DNA of 64,000 bases from Acanthornis magna (GCA_036785705.1 JAWUZG010000018.1:3817501-3881500), one strand, 5' to 3'; shown: positions 1 to 14,000, numbered from the stretch's first letter. Translations and numbers: made by a program. Notes: a model not told the origin generated them from the letters alone.

Positions 1-1955
1 TAAGACTAGTACTCTTAAAAAAACCCCACCACGTTATTTTTTACCAGAACACCTTAATTTTTATTTATCCCTACAAAACTTTGCTACATCTCTGAATACA
101 CTCAGGGTTCTCTATTTTGAATACTCTTATGGGATGATTCCTCAGGCAATGTCTGTAATAAAATACATAGTGTTAATATATAGAAAGTCCTGACAAAACA
201 GAGGATCTCTCTGTGGTATTTTTGTGGTGTTCTTTTTGGTTTAAGTAATTAATAAATATGTTTGTTGTTTGTACTATCAACATGTCACTAAGCTAAATTA
301 TCATTTAACCTTGATTATTGATTTATCTTGATGAAATACAGTTTTGTTATATTGACCTATAGAGATGCAGATTTACCTTGATCAAATGTAGTTTTACCAT
401 AGCTTAAAGCTATGTCTATGTTTGGAGCAGTTTGTGCTTTTCAGCCTAAGCTCACAAAGTAGGTATTCATATTTGAAATTATCAATGAAAGATTGAAGCA
501 AAATTCTTTGTCACAAACTAGTCTTGTTTAATGATATACTGAAGCAATAGAGAATTTCATACAGTATAACAGGTTTGTGTATTTAAATTTTTTAATGCTT
601 GCTATTAACCTAAAGATAAAGTAGCTTGTTACACTGAGGTTGTTTTTATATATATGTTTTGACTAAAAACTATCTTTAATAAAAAGCTGGAGTAGTTTTT
701 ATCTGAGAAGATAATCATCAGTGAGTATTTCACAGCTCCATGTTCATTCCATTTTTTACTTTACAGTTGCAAAACATTTTAAAATTCTGTTGCTTTCTGA
801 AGTCTGACAGTTTCTGGCTATCTTATTGTTTCTTGAAGTTACTCAGGAAAAAACGCATAGCATTTGCTCTATAAACAGGTTTGCTTTACTGTTCAGTGCA
901 TTTTCTATGCAATAGTGATTGGAAATTAGGACACTATACAAAGTAAATGTATCAAGATAAAGAGTTAGTTGTGCATCAAATTAAACAGAACTCCATACTA
1001 AATGCACAGATCAAATAAAGCAACCTTCTATGAAGAACCCATGAAGCGCTTAAAGCTTGTGTTTGGGATATTTTTGTAACCTTCTGAGCTATGAGTTATA
1101 AAATATTTGACATCACCAAACTGTTCCTTTAGGTTGCTGTGCTGGTACAGCTCTTTGTTTGTGCAGAAACTAATTCTGGTAACAGATCATTTTGCTGAAG
1201 TAGCTTGTTTTAATGCAAAACTTTGGTGATGCCCACTCTTGCTTCACAGTACAGAATCATTCACTAAACCTGGTTAGTGACATCACATTGCTTTTCATAC
1301 TTCTGTCATCTTATGCTTTAAGTTCGCTTTGATGTTTGTTGGGTACCAGAGGATTGAATCAATGATCTCTCTGTTTCTCTCGTGTTATTTTGTAAAAACA
1401 CCCAGTGCAGAAAATGAAAATGGCAGTAACAGGGTCTCAAAGCTCATGTCTTAGATCTTGCTGTACTTCTGTTTGGGTAAGGAATAGCGTCCTTTTTAAA
1501 CAAATATGAACTCATTGAGAAATTCTTGCTTAAAAATGCCCTCAAAAAGAAATTATATTGGCATTTTCCTACTGCTGTATTAATATGTCTGTTCATAAAG
1601 TGAGAAGTCGGTGGTCAAGTGCACAGAAAACCAGGCCCTCAGTCTTCAGAATCCCTGAACTGCACACAGGAATGGCATTGTTTTGGGTGGAAGTTATTTG
1701 CAAGTTAACTGACTCTCTAGTTGTTGTTGTTGCTAACTTAACTTGATAGAATGGTTTGGTCTCTAGAAATGTGTCTGAAGGTACAGTTTATATTACTGAA
1801 GAAGAAAGCAACTTAGGAATGAATAGAAGAATGCAATCATTGGTTCAGTTCTCTGCTCTGTATAATGCATGATCAACTGTGATGTGACTTTGCTGCTCTG
1901 AGTGTCCGTAGCCATTACAGCTGTTCTGACTCTGCAACTGTTCTTGATGTTACAG
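1..1955 (+). other. ADD1: ADD1 intron (window starts inside it)
   Basis: AT-rich intronic sequence ending in a clean acceptor (TTCTTGATGTTACAG) at 1955. I looked for the preceding human exon, which carries the NSGRGDEASEEGQ segment, and did not find it, so it lies left of the window. The short open frames here show no recognisable protein. Confidence 0.8.
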
Positions 1956-2057
1956 TGGACTAAAGAGGATGGACATAGAACTGCCACCTCTGCTGTCCCT
2001 AATCTGTTTGTTCCATTGAACACCAATCCAAAGGAGGTCCAAGAAATGAGAAACAAG
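1956..2057 (+). CDS. ADD1: ADD1 exon, neck/tail start (34 codons)
   Basis: Acceptor TTACAG, donor AAG|GTTTGT, 102 bp, phase 0 at both ends. It encodes [18 protein letters not shown] onward to QEMRNK, almost identical to human alpha-adducin. In mammals the equivalent of this stretch holds Thr480 (ROCK site) and Ser481 (PKA site); here the residues read Thr then Ala, so the PKA serine appears to be missing. Confidence 0.96.
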
Positions 2058-5000
2058 GTTTGTAATAGCAGTAGAATAACTTTTTGTTGGGTCATCACTA
2101 CAATTAAGTTGTGTACATGTAATGAACTAACTTACTTTGCTATAATGACATTATGAGGGCTCAATAATACGATTCCGGTATTGTCTTGTCCCTTTGTAAC
2201 TAAATAATGAAACAATTCCTAAGTGTCCTGAACTCCTCTTGGAAAAAGTTGGCATTTTTGTTCACTACATGAAGACTTTAATTTTTCTTAGGCTAGTTGC
2301 GGGTACTTCTGAAATCGCCAGTCCTGAGTTTATGGTAGTAATTCTGTACCCTGAGATCATAGTTTTATATTAGTGACCTGTTTTCCTGTTTTAGCAACTC
2401 TAGTTGAAATTTTGTGGCCTAGACAAAGTCTATGGATCTCTCTGCATATTTCAATTTACTGTACTATAATATGCTGTGATTGTTGCAGACTTTTTATTTG
2501 TCTTTGAAACTGCAAGTTACTTTTTTTGAAATGAGCTTGCAGTTAATTTTCCTGTTTTTGAATTTCAGATCTTCTTGTCACCAATCTACCAACAGGAAAG
2601 CATTGAATGCATTGGGGTTTTTTCACTTTATTTCTTTTACAGTATAAAATATGTCCTGGTATCTTGTTAATACTTAATTTATTCTGGATTGTTTTGATAC
2701 CTGTAACTGATGGCTGTATGGACATGGGAGTTAGCATTCTGCCAAAGAAAGGCTGTGCGCAGGGATACTAACAGGAATCTAAAATAATTTGTATATGGCT
2801 GACATGACTTACGCTTTCCCGACTTGGCACTGTAAAATAATAATCACCTGAAATGACAATTACAGTGACATTTCCAAGCAGTTTCTTTGTGTTTCAAACA
2901 CAAATATTGTTTTATTAAAAACTTGAATGAAATGATTAAGAGGAGTAAGTCTTCACATTTTATACTTTCTCAATGATACGAAGGGTAGTAAATTAGGAAC
3001 AAGTGAAAATTACGTGGGATCTTCTCACTTTCTGAAAAATCAAATAATAATACTTCTTGTTTGTGTATTTATTTGTGTTTTTATAAATAGAATGCCATTT
3101 TTAGTTGTAAAGTAGAGGTCTTTTGAGATGCATGCTTTTCTTCCTTTGTCTTGGAACAAGAACCAGGATATTTTATATTTTGAGTCAGTTGTTATGAATT
3201 CTTTGCCACTGTAGGATATCTAATTTAAATAGATAATACCTAGGTTTAAAGATGCAGTTTCTGTTTCCATCTTCTGCATGGAAAGAACTGGGGGGTATTT
3301 AGGATGCAACAAAAGGGGCGTTTTGAGTGCCAGTTTATGCAATTTATATGCCCTTTTGAGGATATGGTCCTGACTAGATGCAAAATGGAAAATTATGCAG
3401 TGTTTTATAGTAAGTTCTCTAAGAAGATGATATTGTGGTGCAATATCAGTAACTAGTGGCAACTGACAGAAACCTGCAAATGAATGGTCAGGTACAATAG
3501 ACTTAGAAAAGCACAGTGATCATATTTGTATTTCTCCTCACTTTTCACAGACTGGAGTTGTCTGTTGCCTGTTTTACCATGATCTAGTACTAAAAAGCAA
3601 AGGACAACACCTTATATGATACCTAAAGACTAAATTCTGAGAAATGTGAGGAAACAGCCAGGAACCTGAATGTTTGCCTTCAAGTGGTGTTTATAATAAG
3701 CTCAGCTTCATTTGATGGCCCTACAGCCGCAGCAATCAGCACTGGTTTGTTGTCTGTTGGCAGGTTCACTCACCCCTTTTTCAAATACAAAAATGTAATC
3801 AACTTTTCTCTGTGGTTCATGTGATTGTATTCTGCTGTTTCCTTTACAGATCCGAGAGCAAAATTTGCAAGATATTAAAACGGCAGGCCCTCAGTCACAG
3901 GTTCTTTCTGGGGTAGTTGTGGACAGGAGCCTTGTACAGGTGAGAGTATTAAATTCCTAAAACTATTAGCTTAATCTACAATATCCTCTGCTTTCACCTA
4001 ATATATCACTATGAAATTATTCTTTAATCGGCAGAGAGTAACTGTTTACAAGGTAAGTCTTAGAGGTAACACCATTGTCTTTGCAAAAGTGCTCAGGGTC
4101 AGAAATTTAGAGGCTTCAGCCATGTAGCTCAAGCATGTCTGTGGAGGATGCTTCTTGGTTTTTTTGCTGAATGTAAATGCATGAAATTCAGAAGCCTTAT
4201 TTATATGGGTTAGATTCTTGTTCAAAACTAGTTGGGCTTTGTGACAACTTTTTGTTTATTTGATTTCTGAGTTTCTGTATTTTGAAGTATTAATACTGGG
4301 CACAGCAGGCTCACTGTGGGGCAGTAGTGTTTCATGTTAAGTATGGGTTTTCATGCTTCATAATATTTTATTTGAAGAGCAGTTTGGGAAAAAAAGCTAT
4401 TACATCAGTAAAACTTAAAAGCAGTATATCTGTATATACAAAAGACTATAAATCATAACTTAAAGTAAGAATTAGAGCTGTACAGTTATACTGTATAGCT
4501 GAATAAAGCTTTTTATATCCAAGTGCTTTCAACTGCCCCAGATAAGTATTTTCTCATATACTTTTTAAAGTTTGGCAAGTCTTGTCATGACCACAGCATT
4601 ATTCATGTTGGGTGTCATATTGTGTGCATGTCAATTCATTGTCATATGCAATTTCATCTACCAGTTACTGTTTCTTTGCATGTTTTTAGCAAGCATCACA
4701 ATGCTTTCGGTTGATGTTTTAAAGCCCGGGCTCGGTTTGCTCTGTTTACTCAATTTACTGTTGCAGGATGCTCCCCTCTCAGACTGTACGGAATCTATTG
4801 AAGGGCTCGATCTCACAGAGCAGGCCTTTAGTCCCGCTAAATCTCTGTCTGTTAGAAAGGTACTGCCCTGTCATACTGCTCTAAATACTGTTGTTCACCC
4901 TTCATTTAACCTCTCCTTACCCTGACCTTTTTCCTCTGTTAGCTGATGATTTGGCTAGAAAATAAAAAAAACTGAAATAGGTGGATCTTCAAGTTATGTA

Positions 5001-8000
5001 TATGCAGTGATGCAAAGTTACTTTAGCCTGTTAAGAGTGTCTTAAGGGTCTTGGTTTTTGTAGAAGCTGGTGAGGAAACACTTTTGATGTTAAGGTGCTC
5101 ATCAGGTTCTGCATCTAAAGGTTTTCTTTATGCATGCTGTTAGTGTTGAATTATTCTAATTTGAGTTCAGTTTAGAGTTAGCTTAATCTTGGCCTGATTA
5201 CATCAGTGTAGTTCTGCGGATACCACATACTCAGTGTGTGTCGTGTGGCAAACACTGTCAACTCTTGATCTCGGAGCACTAGGCTAGTCTGGCTGCCTTA
5301 AAACTTCCTGCAGTTATCTACAAGAGTTGCTAAGCCATGCCCCACACTTGCAAAATCGATTGGCTTTCACACTTGTAATCATGTTTGTACTTACGTAATA
5401 TACATTAAATGCAGAATCAGTTTAAGAGGTGTGGGCAGTCCTTGGGGCTGACTGAATGGGGCAGCTGCACACTGCAAATAACGTTTCTTAGAGCACATCT
5501 AGTGTGGAAGCACAGTGTGTAAATAAGCATCAGTGCCTCCTCTGCTCCAGTATTTTACCTGAAAGATTCTTAAATCTTGGGTTTAGGTCGTGCCTAAACA
5601 CCTCATTATCAGAAGAGCTTTTGCATGAAAAAAGCCAGAATACTTTGACTTACATCATTGTTGGAAACCTTGTGCTTTTATAACACTTTAGTGTAATGAG
5701 CCAGTTTGTGTTATAGATACTTGGATCATACTGAAATACGATAGTGATATTTTTCATACTGCAGTTTTTATCCATATTTTGAAAGGAAAAATAAGAAAAC
5801 ACCATTTCTAGATTTAAGATGAAAAATAAAATAAAGCCGAATTCTTCCAGGCAGTGCATGGCTTTTATTCTCTGCTTAATAATATGTTCAAAGTGATTTT
5901 TTTTTAAATTATAATTATCACAACACAGGTGTTTTTTCATCAGTGATATATTTCAAGTGTTATTTTCAAACAATGGCTTCACTTTTCTATAAAAGTAGTC
6001 AGATAGTTTATATGCATTTTCATAGATGGCAGAGAACCAACAAATGGTCTATTGGTTATGTGATTTTGTCTCGTAGTGTCATGTTAGGATTTAGATGTCC
6101 AAATTTGTTTTGTTTTTTTGTGGTGTCTTGAAAGTGCTTTCTGCCTGAAATAGTGTGTTAAATTAGATCACAATGCAAATTACAGGAATAATTATGAAAT
6201 AGAGGTGACCTATTTCATAATCTTTAGTATTTTAATATGGATTGTGACCTGAATGCTTAATAATTTTCTGTTTGGGGAAAAAACCCAAAAAACCAAGAAA
6301 CAAAACCAAAACAAAAAAAACCCCAAACGAAAACAAAACCCAACCTTAAACCAAACAACCTCCTTTGAAAAAAATGCAATCCAAACCAGAAAATTCAATG
6401 AACCGAAAAACAACAGCAACAAAAAGAAACACCAGAGAAATTTCCTAGAAAGATTCTGCCATAAAACAGTCATGTTTTGTGGAACAAAGGAAGTGTATGC
6501 AATCTTATGATGCCCACATAAACCTCACCTGAAAATTTCAAAGAAACTGAAGAATCCTGTACATCAAGGACTTAGAGACTTTTAGGTACCAAAGAATTAC
6601 AAGTTCTCAGCTGACAAGTTCTCTGACGCTCAATTACAGTTCAAGTAAAAAGTTTAATCTAATTGCAATAACTCTTACAATGTATTAGGTTTTCAGTTAA
6701 CATTGAGATTGATACCAAATACTAACGCACACTATTTTGGATGAAAACATCCCTCCTTGTGTACAGTATGCATGTACTGCTTTGAGCTCCCGTGCCTATG
6801 GCTGCAGCAGTGAGTACTGCATTTTGCCTTGTCGCTTGCTTTATCCATGTTCTGAGAAGTCCTGGCCATGTTGCAACACAACCTCCTTGTGCATCATGTA
6901 ACTTTATTCCTGTTCAGACTTGGTTAATCAAGCTTCTGCTGCAGTCTTGGCTAAATGACAGGGAATGTTGGTTGTTCTTACCAACAACCATTTGGCAGTC
7001 TCATAAAAAGTGAAATAAATTCACATGAATTTTCAATATTTTTTAATAGAAGGGGATTCACCATTTTGTGTCTCTTCCTTTAGAATGGAAATTCTGTGGC
7101 TTTGTTTCTAATGAAGACTCTCTCGGTGCTGCCCCAGAGGTGGCACTGGGTTTGAGTGGCGACTTCTACATGAACAGTACCTCAGGAATCTTGGTGTTTT
7201 GGATAAAGGCACTGCATTAATGTCAGATTGGGTTCAGAGCAATTGTTAACTTAGACAATTATGATGAACCTACTGTCTGATTGAGAGAAGGATTGGCATA
7301 TATATAGTGCCAGTTTTGGGCGTATTTATTCCTGAGAACAAAGTGAAGAGAGCTTGCCTGTTAAATAATGGTTCGTTTTTAATTTTTCTCTAAAAGCCAG
7401 ATTTGCTGTACAAGTTGCAAAATGACTTGTCTAAAATCTTCCTGTAGGAAGTATGAGGTCCATGTTTAGTATGAAGGTGTATTGTCTATCATTAGCTATA
7501 CATGACTTTCCCTTTGTGTCTCTGTAGGAGTATAGGCACTTACAAAATTTTTTAGAGTGAAAATGCATTCTCTTCATTAATATAATCTATCCAGTGTTTC
7601 TTACAGTGGAGAAAATGCTGTTGATATTTGGGTGCATACACATGCAATTAAATTTCAAATAGTCATCAAAATACTTTTGGAATCATCATCAAAGTAATAC
7701 TAGTATCAACATAAACCAGATGAGATCACTAGAACATTGATTTTTTTCATGTCATTTTATGTTGAAACAGAGTGGGAGTCTATGGGAATTTAGTCCCTCT
7801 CTATAGGCTCTTTAATACTGGACATAACTCCAAACCAATTTTCTTGTTCAGTTTTTCTGAATGTTGATAGGAGTCTCTGAATGGCATGGTCAGGTTGATC
7901 GCTCTGCAAAGTCTTGTCTATTTTAGTGTCACATTTAACAAATGAAAATATGTTCTGTGCTGTCTTCTTAGTCCTTTATACTTGTTTTCTTTCTGTCCCA

Positions 8001-11000
8001 TGTTCATTTTTTGTGGTATATTTTTATTTGAATTCTTAGAAGGCTACTCTGTGGCCTGTTCTGTGAAGTACAACATCTCTGCTTCTTGATTTGTACATGA
8101 TTTAGAGTAATCACTTTGCAGAACTTACTAACATACTACTATTAATTTATTTCCCACATAGACTCTGTCCTTCTAGCAGTATCATTTTCATTAGTGGCCT
8201 TTGAACTGCTTCCATATTATTGATACTGTATAAAACTGGATGTGTTAATCTGGAATCAGCTTTCAGCAGATCAAAAGTTTTCCTTCCTGGTCTCTTGTAT
8301 AACTTTTCTGCTTTTATGATCCAATGTTGTTGTCTCTGATCTTTTCAATGCTGCTTCTCTTGGGTCAAAGCTATTCAGGAAGTGCAAGTACTGTTTGCAT
8401 TGATTGTGGGTGGTTTTGTGTGGGTTTCATTTTGGTTTCTGAGTTTGGTTTTTTTAAGTCTAGTAGATGTGATAAGCTTAATTTGCTGCTTTCATTCGCA
8501 GTATTTAAGAAAGGTACTCTCCTAAGGAGGAGAACATGTCATGCCAGTGCACCAGTCATCTGCAAACTGCCTGTCTTGCTGTTTGTTGTCATTAAATCAA
8601 CAGGCATTCAGTAACATTCTGTTTCATTAGAAGTTGTCCTACCCAGTGATTCTGGATTTAACTTGCAACATTCAAAGCTTCTTAGAAATTCCAGGGCTGT
8701 TAATGGGTACTGTGCGTCTTGTTCCTCTCTTGACTTTTGTAATCCCAGAAAACTCTAGAAACTCTGCCTGAGATCAGTGCTTTACAAGGTCCTGCTACTT
8801 ATGCCGAGTTTCAGTTAAAACTATGGACTTAGTTTGAAGAGTGGGCAAAGATAGAAAGGGAAATATAAAATTGCCATGGGCATTAGTTTTCTGCCATCAT
8901 TAAAAGCTGGGACCTGTAGTTTTAGGGGTGTTTTGAATTTTCTACAATACAATTAGGATTTGTACAAAGGTTGTTGTTTCTGACCTTTTTATGCATTACC
9001 GTCTGAGAATAGCTGTGACTATCAAACCAGTGCTTCATGGATATAATTGAGAAAAGGCTTTTGACATTCTGCTGACATTCTACATATAAAATGAAATTTC
9101 CTCTTGGTAATGTTTTAGAGACGTTTCTCTCCTGCAGTTCCTTTCAGGGTCTTACAGTGGAGATTTGTTGTTATGATGCTTGTTCTTTGGTACTTCTGGC
9201 TGGTGTTTGCTTCCTGAAGAGCAGTGTAGATTCTAACAATCATCTGGTCTTACCTCCTTGGATTGCTCTAGACCAGATTTCTGGAGATGGCTCATGAGGC
9301 TTTCGGAACTGCTCTTGTCTTCATTCCGTCCAGACATTTTTGTCTGTCACCTCTTTAATGTTGACAACTTGTCCAAAGCAGCTCTTGGCATCCAAAGCAG
9401 CATTCTGTCTAATTTCATCATCAGTTTTACAGTGGCCATCCTGTGCTTGTCCGTAAAGTGTGGACATGGGATGGAATGTTTGTCTCTTTATTTGGGCACT
9501 GTGTATTTTTGAACTGCACTTTCTAATGCTTTCTTCTAAATGTTGGTACAGACAACATTTGAACATGGAGATGACCTGGGTCAATCAGTAGCCCACACCT
9601 ATTGGGTAAAGGAGTTCAAATACCTCTTTTCTGTAATGAAGACAGATTGAGTATCACCACGACATGGGGCACAGGTCATTACGCATCAGTCATTTCCAAA
9701 CTAGTGTCAGAGTTCTGTATATCCAATGGAAAAAACCAAATGCTTAGACAAGTCACTTGAGAGATAGAGAAGCTATCTCCAGGCAAGCATTTTCTGTACC
9801 TGAGACAATGAAAAGCCAGTGGTTGAAGCCTTTACTATAGGATTAGAGAAGTAAAACTAAAAGGTTTAACATTAGAGAATCTCCAATGCAGCTGCTTTTG
9901 TCCACTGGAACTTACTGTACTTAGAATTGCTCATGTTTTATTTTTATTTGTATAATTTTTTATCTGGCTTATATGACAAATGTTATAGATGTAAATATGC
10001 TAACTTGTATCAGATTACAGTTAACCTTAATTACTTATAAATGGCTTGTAATAAGCTGTTAATCTGGTGTATACAGAACATATACAAGATGGCTTTTTAC
10101 TATAACATCTGTTAGGTGTTATATAGTAGCTTCTAGACATGGCTTTTCTGTTATTAAAGAAATACAAAGCAAAACAAAAAACCAAAGCAAAATAATAATA
10201 ATAAAAAACAAGAACAACAAAACAAACCAGAAACAAAAATACCCATGAGCTGAGTTCTGGACCCTTTACAAATATTCTGTGCCCAGACTGCCATGCAGGT
10301 GGGCCTGATATAATGTTTCTTTTGTGGAGAGAAAAAGAAACTTGATATGCATTTGTGACTTCAGATATAATTCAGCTAGACTGTTTGGCTGCTGTTTGAT
10401 TTACTGCTTAATGGTGGATATTCCCTGGTGGAGACCTGTTTTCTCCTTTATATTAACCTCCTGTGAATCAAATTTAGAAAAAAAAAATCTGTAATAGATT
10501 TTTTTTTAATCTAAAAGAGGGAAAAGTAGCATTTTCCAGGTTATATTTTTGTTTTGTGTTTGGTTGCTTTGTAGCCTCTATACTTCTAAGGGTTCTGCAA
10601 GTTACTGCTCGATAGCAGATGTATCTTAATTTTCTTTTGCCAGGGAGAACTGATCACTGCATCAAAGGCAATAATTGAGAAAGAATATCAACCAAAAGTC
10701 ATAGTGAGCACAACAGGACCAAATCCCTTCAATAAACTCACTGATCGAGAACTGGAAGAATATCGCAAAGAAGTAGAAAGAAAGCAGAAGGGACCAGAAG
10801 GTTGGTTTCTCTGTGTGTGTTTTTTTTGCAATAGACTATATTACCAGCAAGTTCCTTAATAACTGGGAGGTGAGTTACCTGCAAAGGTCATGGATAAATT
10901 ACCCAGCTTTTGTATGTTTCAGTTTTTCACATGTGAACTAGAAATTTGAAAAGTGTATTAGAGATAGCATGCATCAACTTAGTGTTTTAAGTGTGAGCGT

Positions 11001-14000
11001 TCTGTAAAATGCACAGATCTTACTCTAAAGTTGTCCTTGTAGACAAACTGGGCAGTAGTACCAGTTACTCGTGCTGTTAAGAAGTTGAAAGCTTGAAACT
11101 TCAGTCAAAAGGGTGTTTCAGTACTGGTTTTATTCTGCTTTGTTTCCCTTGGCCCTAGAGCCCAGGCTAAGGTGGGGGAATGGTCGTGCTTTATAGCAGC
11201 AACACTTCAGGTTTCTAAGCCATTGGAATTTGTGCATTTGAGAAATATGTTGAATGGAGAAGATACAGAATAACATTTGATTGCTGCTTAGAAATGTGGC
11301 ATCTTGGGGACTTCTACCAAAGTGGACTTTTTCAATTATCCTAGATTTCTGACAGATTTGTGCTCTAAAAAGAGGCCATTGCTGCATCAGAAGTGGTTCT
11401 CTTGCTTTACTTTTGTATAATTTTAAGGGATGATACTTACAAAGTTCATCTCTTGTGAGGTTTTGAATTTGAGTGATGCAGGAATCAGAAATGCTGTTTC
11501 TTTTGTAGTGTGTGTTCCCTGCAGCTGCTTTTTGGGGCAGCAATGTAGGAAACATTGTGTTTGGTTAATGAAGTACTGGGTGGTGTGGGATGGGATGCTG
11601 TGCTGCCATGCCTGTTTAACTGCATACCTTTATTCTCTCAGTAACAATGCCACATCCTTCTTAGATAAGGTATCAAAATATGGAGAGACTGTGTTACTGA
11701 GGCAGACACCAGCTGGGGAACTGAGTGCAGTGCTTAGAAATCAGACCATCAGTGAGCAAAACACGTCAGATAAAAAATCTCTGGATTTGAAAGGCAGATC
11801 AAACACCTTTCAAGGAACAGATACGAAGACTTTACAGGATCGTGACGTATCATCACTGTCTAAGTCTTTAGATAACACTCAGTTTGCTGCTGCATGGGTT
11901 TCTTGTCAGACCACGCAGCAAATCATCCCACATCTAAACGGAGAAGAGCCAGATGGGCAGAAGTCCTCCCATAAGGAATTTCATACTGCAGTGATCAAAG
12001 CATTAAGGTCCGATCCTGACCTTTTGGCTGAGGCCTCAGGTATTACTAACGTGGTACAGCTGTGCTTGCAATCCAAGGAACAACCTCTTTATCTACACCA
12101 TTCTCTCAGTTGACTCTCATCTGTGGGACTGATTTCACTTTAATTGTGTAGGTGAACCGTATGGAACAATGCTTTAGTGTTGTTCCTGATATATGGTATA
12201 CTCTATTAATGTTTTCCTTTGGATCTAGGGCTATTTAAAGCTGGAAGCAAGGGGGACCCTCCTTACTAATAACAAATACTCAAACCACTGTGAAATCTGT
12301 TTGGAATCATATGATTACTGCATATTTTTCTGATTATCTGTGCAGTCTTCTTTTCTTTCGGGATGCAATTTTGTTTATTCCAAATTTCAGCAATACAAAG
12401 CAAGCAAAAGAATTATCTTGTGTAGGCTTGATAGCCTATCCCCTCCTCCATATTTATTTATATCTTCCTTGTGGTTTTTCCTCACAAGTTTTCTTTATAA
12501 CAGCATGAGAAATCAGTTCATAAATGATTTCATTATTCATGCCCTCTTAAAGAAAAAAAAAACCCAACTCCAAAAAAAGCTGCAGAGCGCAACAGTGACT
12601 TGAAGGGTTTTGTTATTACCAAACTATCACTTAATTTTCTTTTGCTTGTTTTGGTATTTAATATCCTGGCAGAATTCTCTTTCAGAAAAGTGTATTGGTA
12701 TCTTTGATGCATAGAGCAAAAGGACACTTGTTTTCTCACATGCTGAGAGGTTTTATTTGCCTTTTTAATCCATTTGCCTACACCTGCAGAGCCTTCAGAA
12801 GATGGCAGGCCACAGAAAGAGAAAAGCCCCCCTGACCCCACTTCAGCTCGCACTCCTCCCAGTACGCCGATTAAAATAGAGGAAGGTACGTTCTTCTACT
12901 GTGGGGGCCAGGGGAAAGCAGTAACTGCATCCTTAGTGACTGACGCATGGGAGAACATGAACTAGACCTAATAACAGTAAATGACTTCTTGTATTTCATT
13001 GTTGTACTACCGACAGATACTCCACTGAACTGTGAGTCTAACAGGAGTTTTGTTTACAATAATAAAGAAGTGTGCATTAATATAAAGACAAATTTCCATC
13101 TCTTCGGAATTGCCGTGTCATCTCTTGGTGTTTCTCAACTGATTTACCTTTTTGTACATTTTCTGCGAGATAATTCCTCTTACTAAATGAAATAGTGTCT
13201 GATGGTGAACCAGACACATATCCATAATCAGCATATAGATGCTTTGGTAAACCTTCTTCACTGATTGCACATTTCTTAAACATTATTGTACTTGGATTAC
13301 ACCTCAAAGATTTTTCCTAGTCAATTTGGGTCTAAATTTGATTATTTGCTCACCTTATGTCATAGTTTTAAATAAAATGAGAGCAGGACTGCTAAAGTTG
13401 ATAATTCCCTAAAAAAAGAGATAAAATTATAATCTCGAACAGGTGTAATCCAATTATTGTCTTGTTTCCCTTACCTTGTACATTGGATATATCACTTGTC
13501 TGTTAGTCTGCCATTCACTACTTCATCTCATTCTGTTTTCTACAAGAATGGTTGCAACCATTCTTCTAACGTAACACAATGGCTGTGATGAATGCATAGA
13601 TTCTCTACTTGTGCTTTTTTCTTCTTGTGGCTGCGTTACAAACAGGAGATGGATATGCTAAAGAATACCTGTTACCATAGTAAGTATCATTCCATACTCT
13701 GACCTGCTTTTGTGCTTTGCTTCACTCTTGCATCTTTGTTTACTAAAGTTTTTTTTGGTTTTGCTTTTTTTTTTTCCAAAAAGCAGGCTTCTTCAGTTGA
13801 GATGTTGATTTCTTTAGTTCTCAGTTCCATGTAATTCCAGGCAGTTGCAGATCTCATGTTAAAGCGCACTCCCCCTTTGAAAGAGACTGTGAAAGTCACC
13901 CTCCGTGTTTCCATATCTGTGTGTCCAATTCCTCAATTTAAAAAGGAATAGTCTGAAGTTGTCTGGCAGATATAGCCAAAACAGCCCTAGGAGTTTCTGC

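Larger units (their letters stand above)
4860..10643 (+). other. ADD1: ADD1 large intron (5.8 kb)
   Basis: AT-rich intron. It contains two A/C-rich low-complexity patches (about 6278-6430 and 10155-10240). Open frames of 60-100 codons occur on both strands but none is recognisable or flanked by convincing splice sites. Confidence 0.75.

Noticed and set aside
9321..9584. - strand frame with TDDEI and KNVW words, reminiscent of non-LTR reverse transcriptase C-terminal regions
   Set aside because: Only short matches, broken by stops downstream, and no supporting 3' tail. A library search could revive it.
11430..11664. Upstream part of the 227-codon frame, beginning [11 protein letters not shown]
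   Set aside because: In frame with the candidate cassette but Cys/Trp-rich, unlike the cassette, with stronger acceptors inside it only at wrong phases apart from TTCTTTTGTAG at 11508. I treat it as intron.
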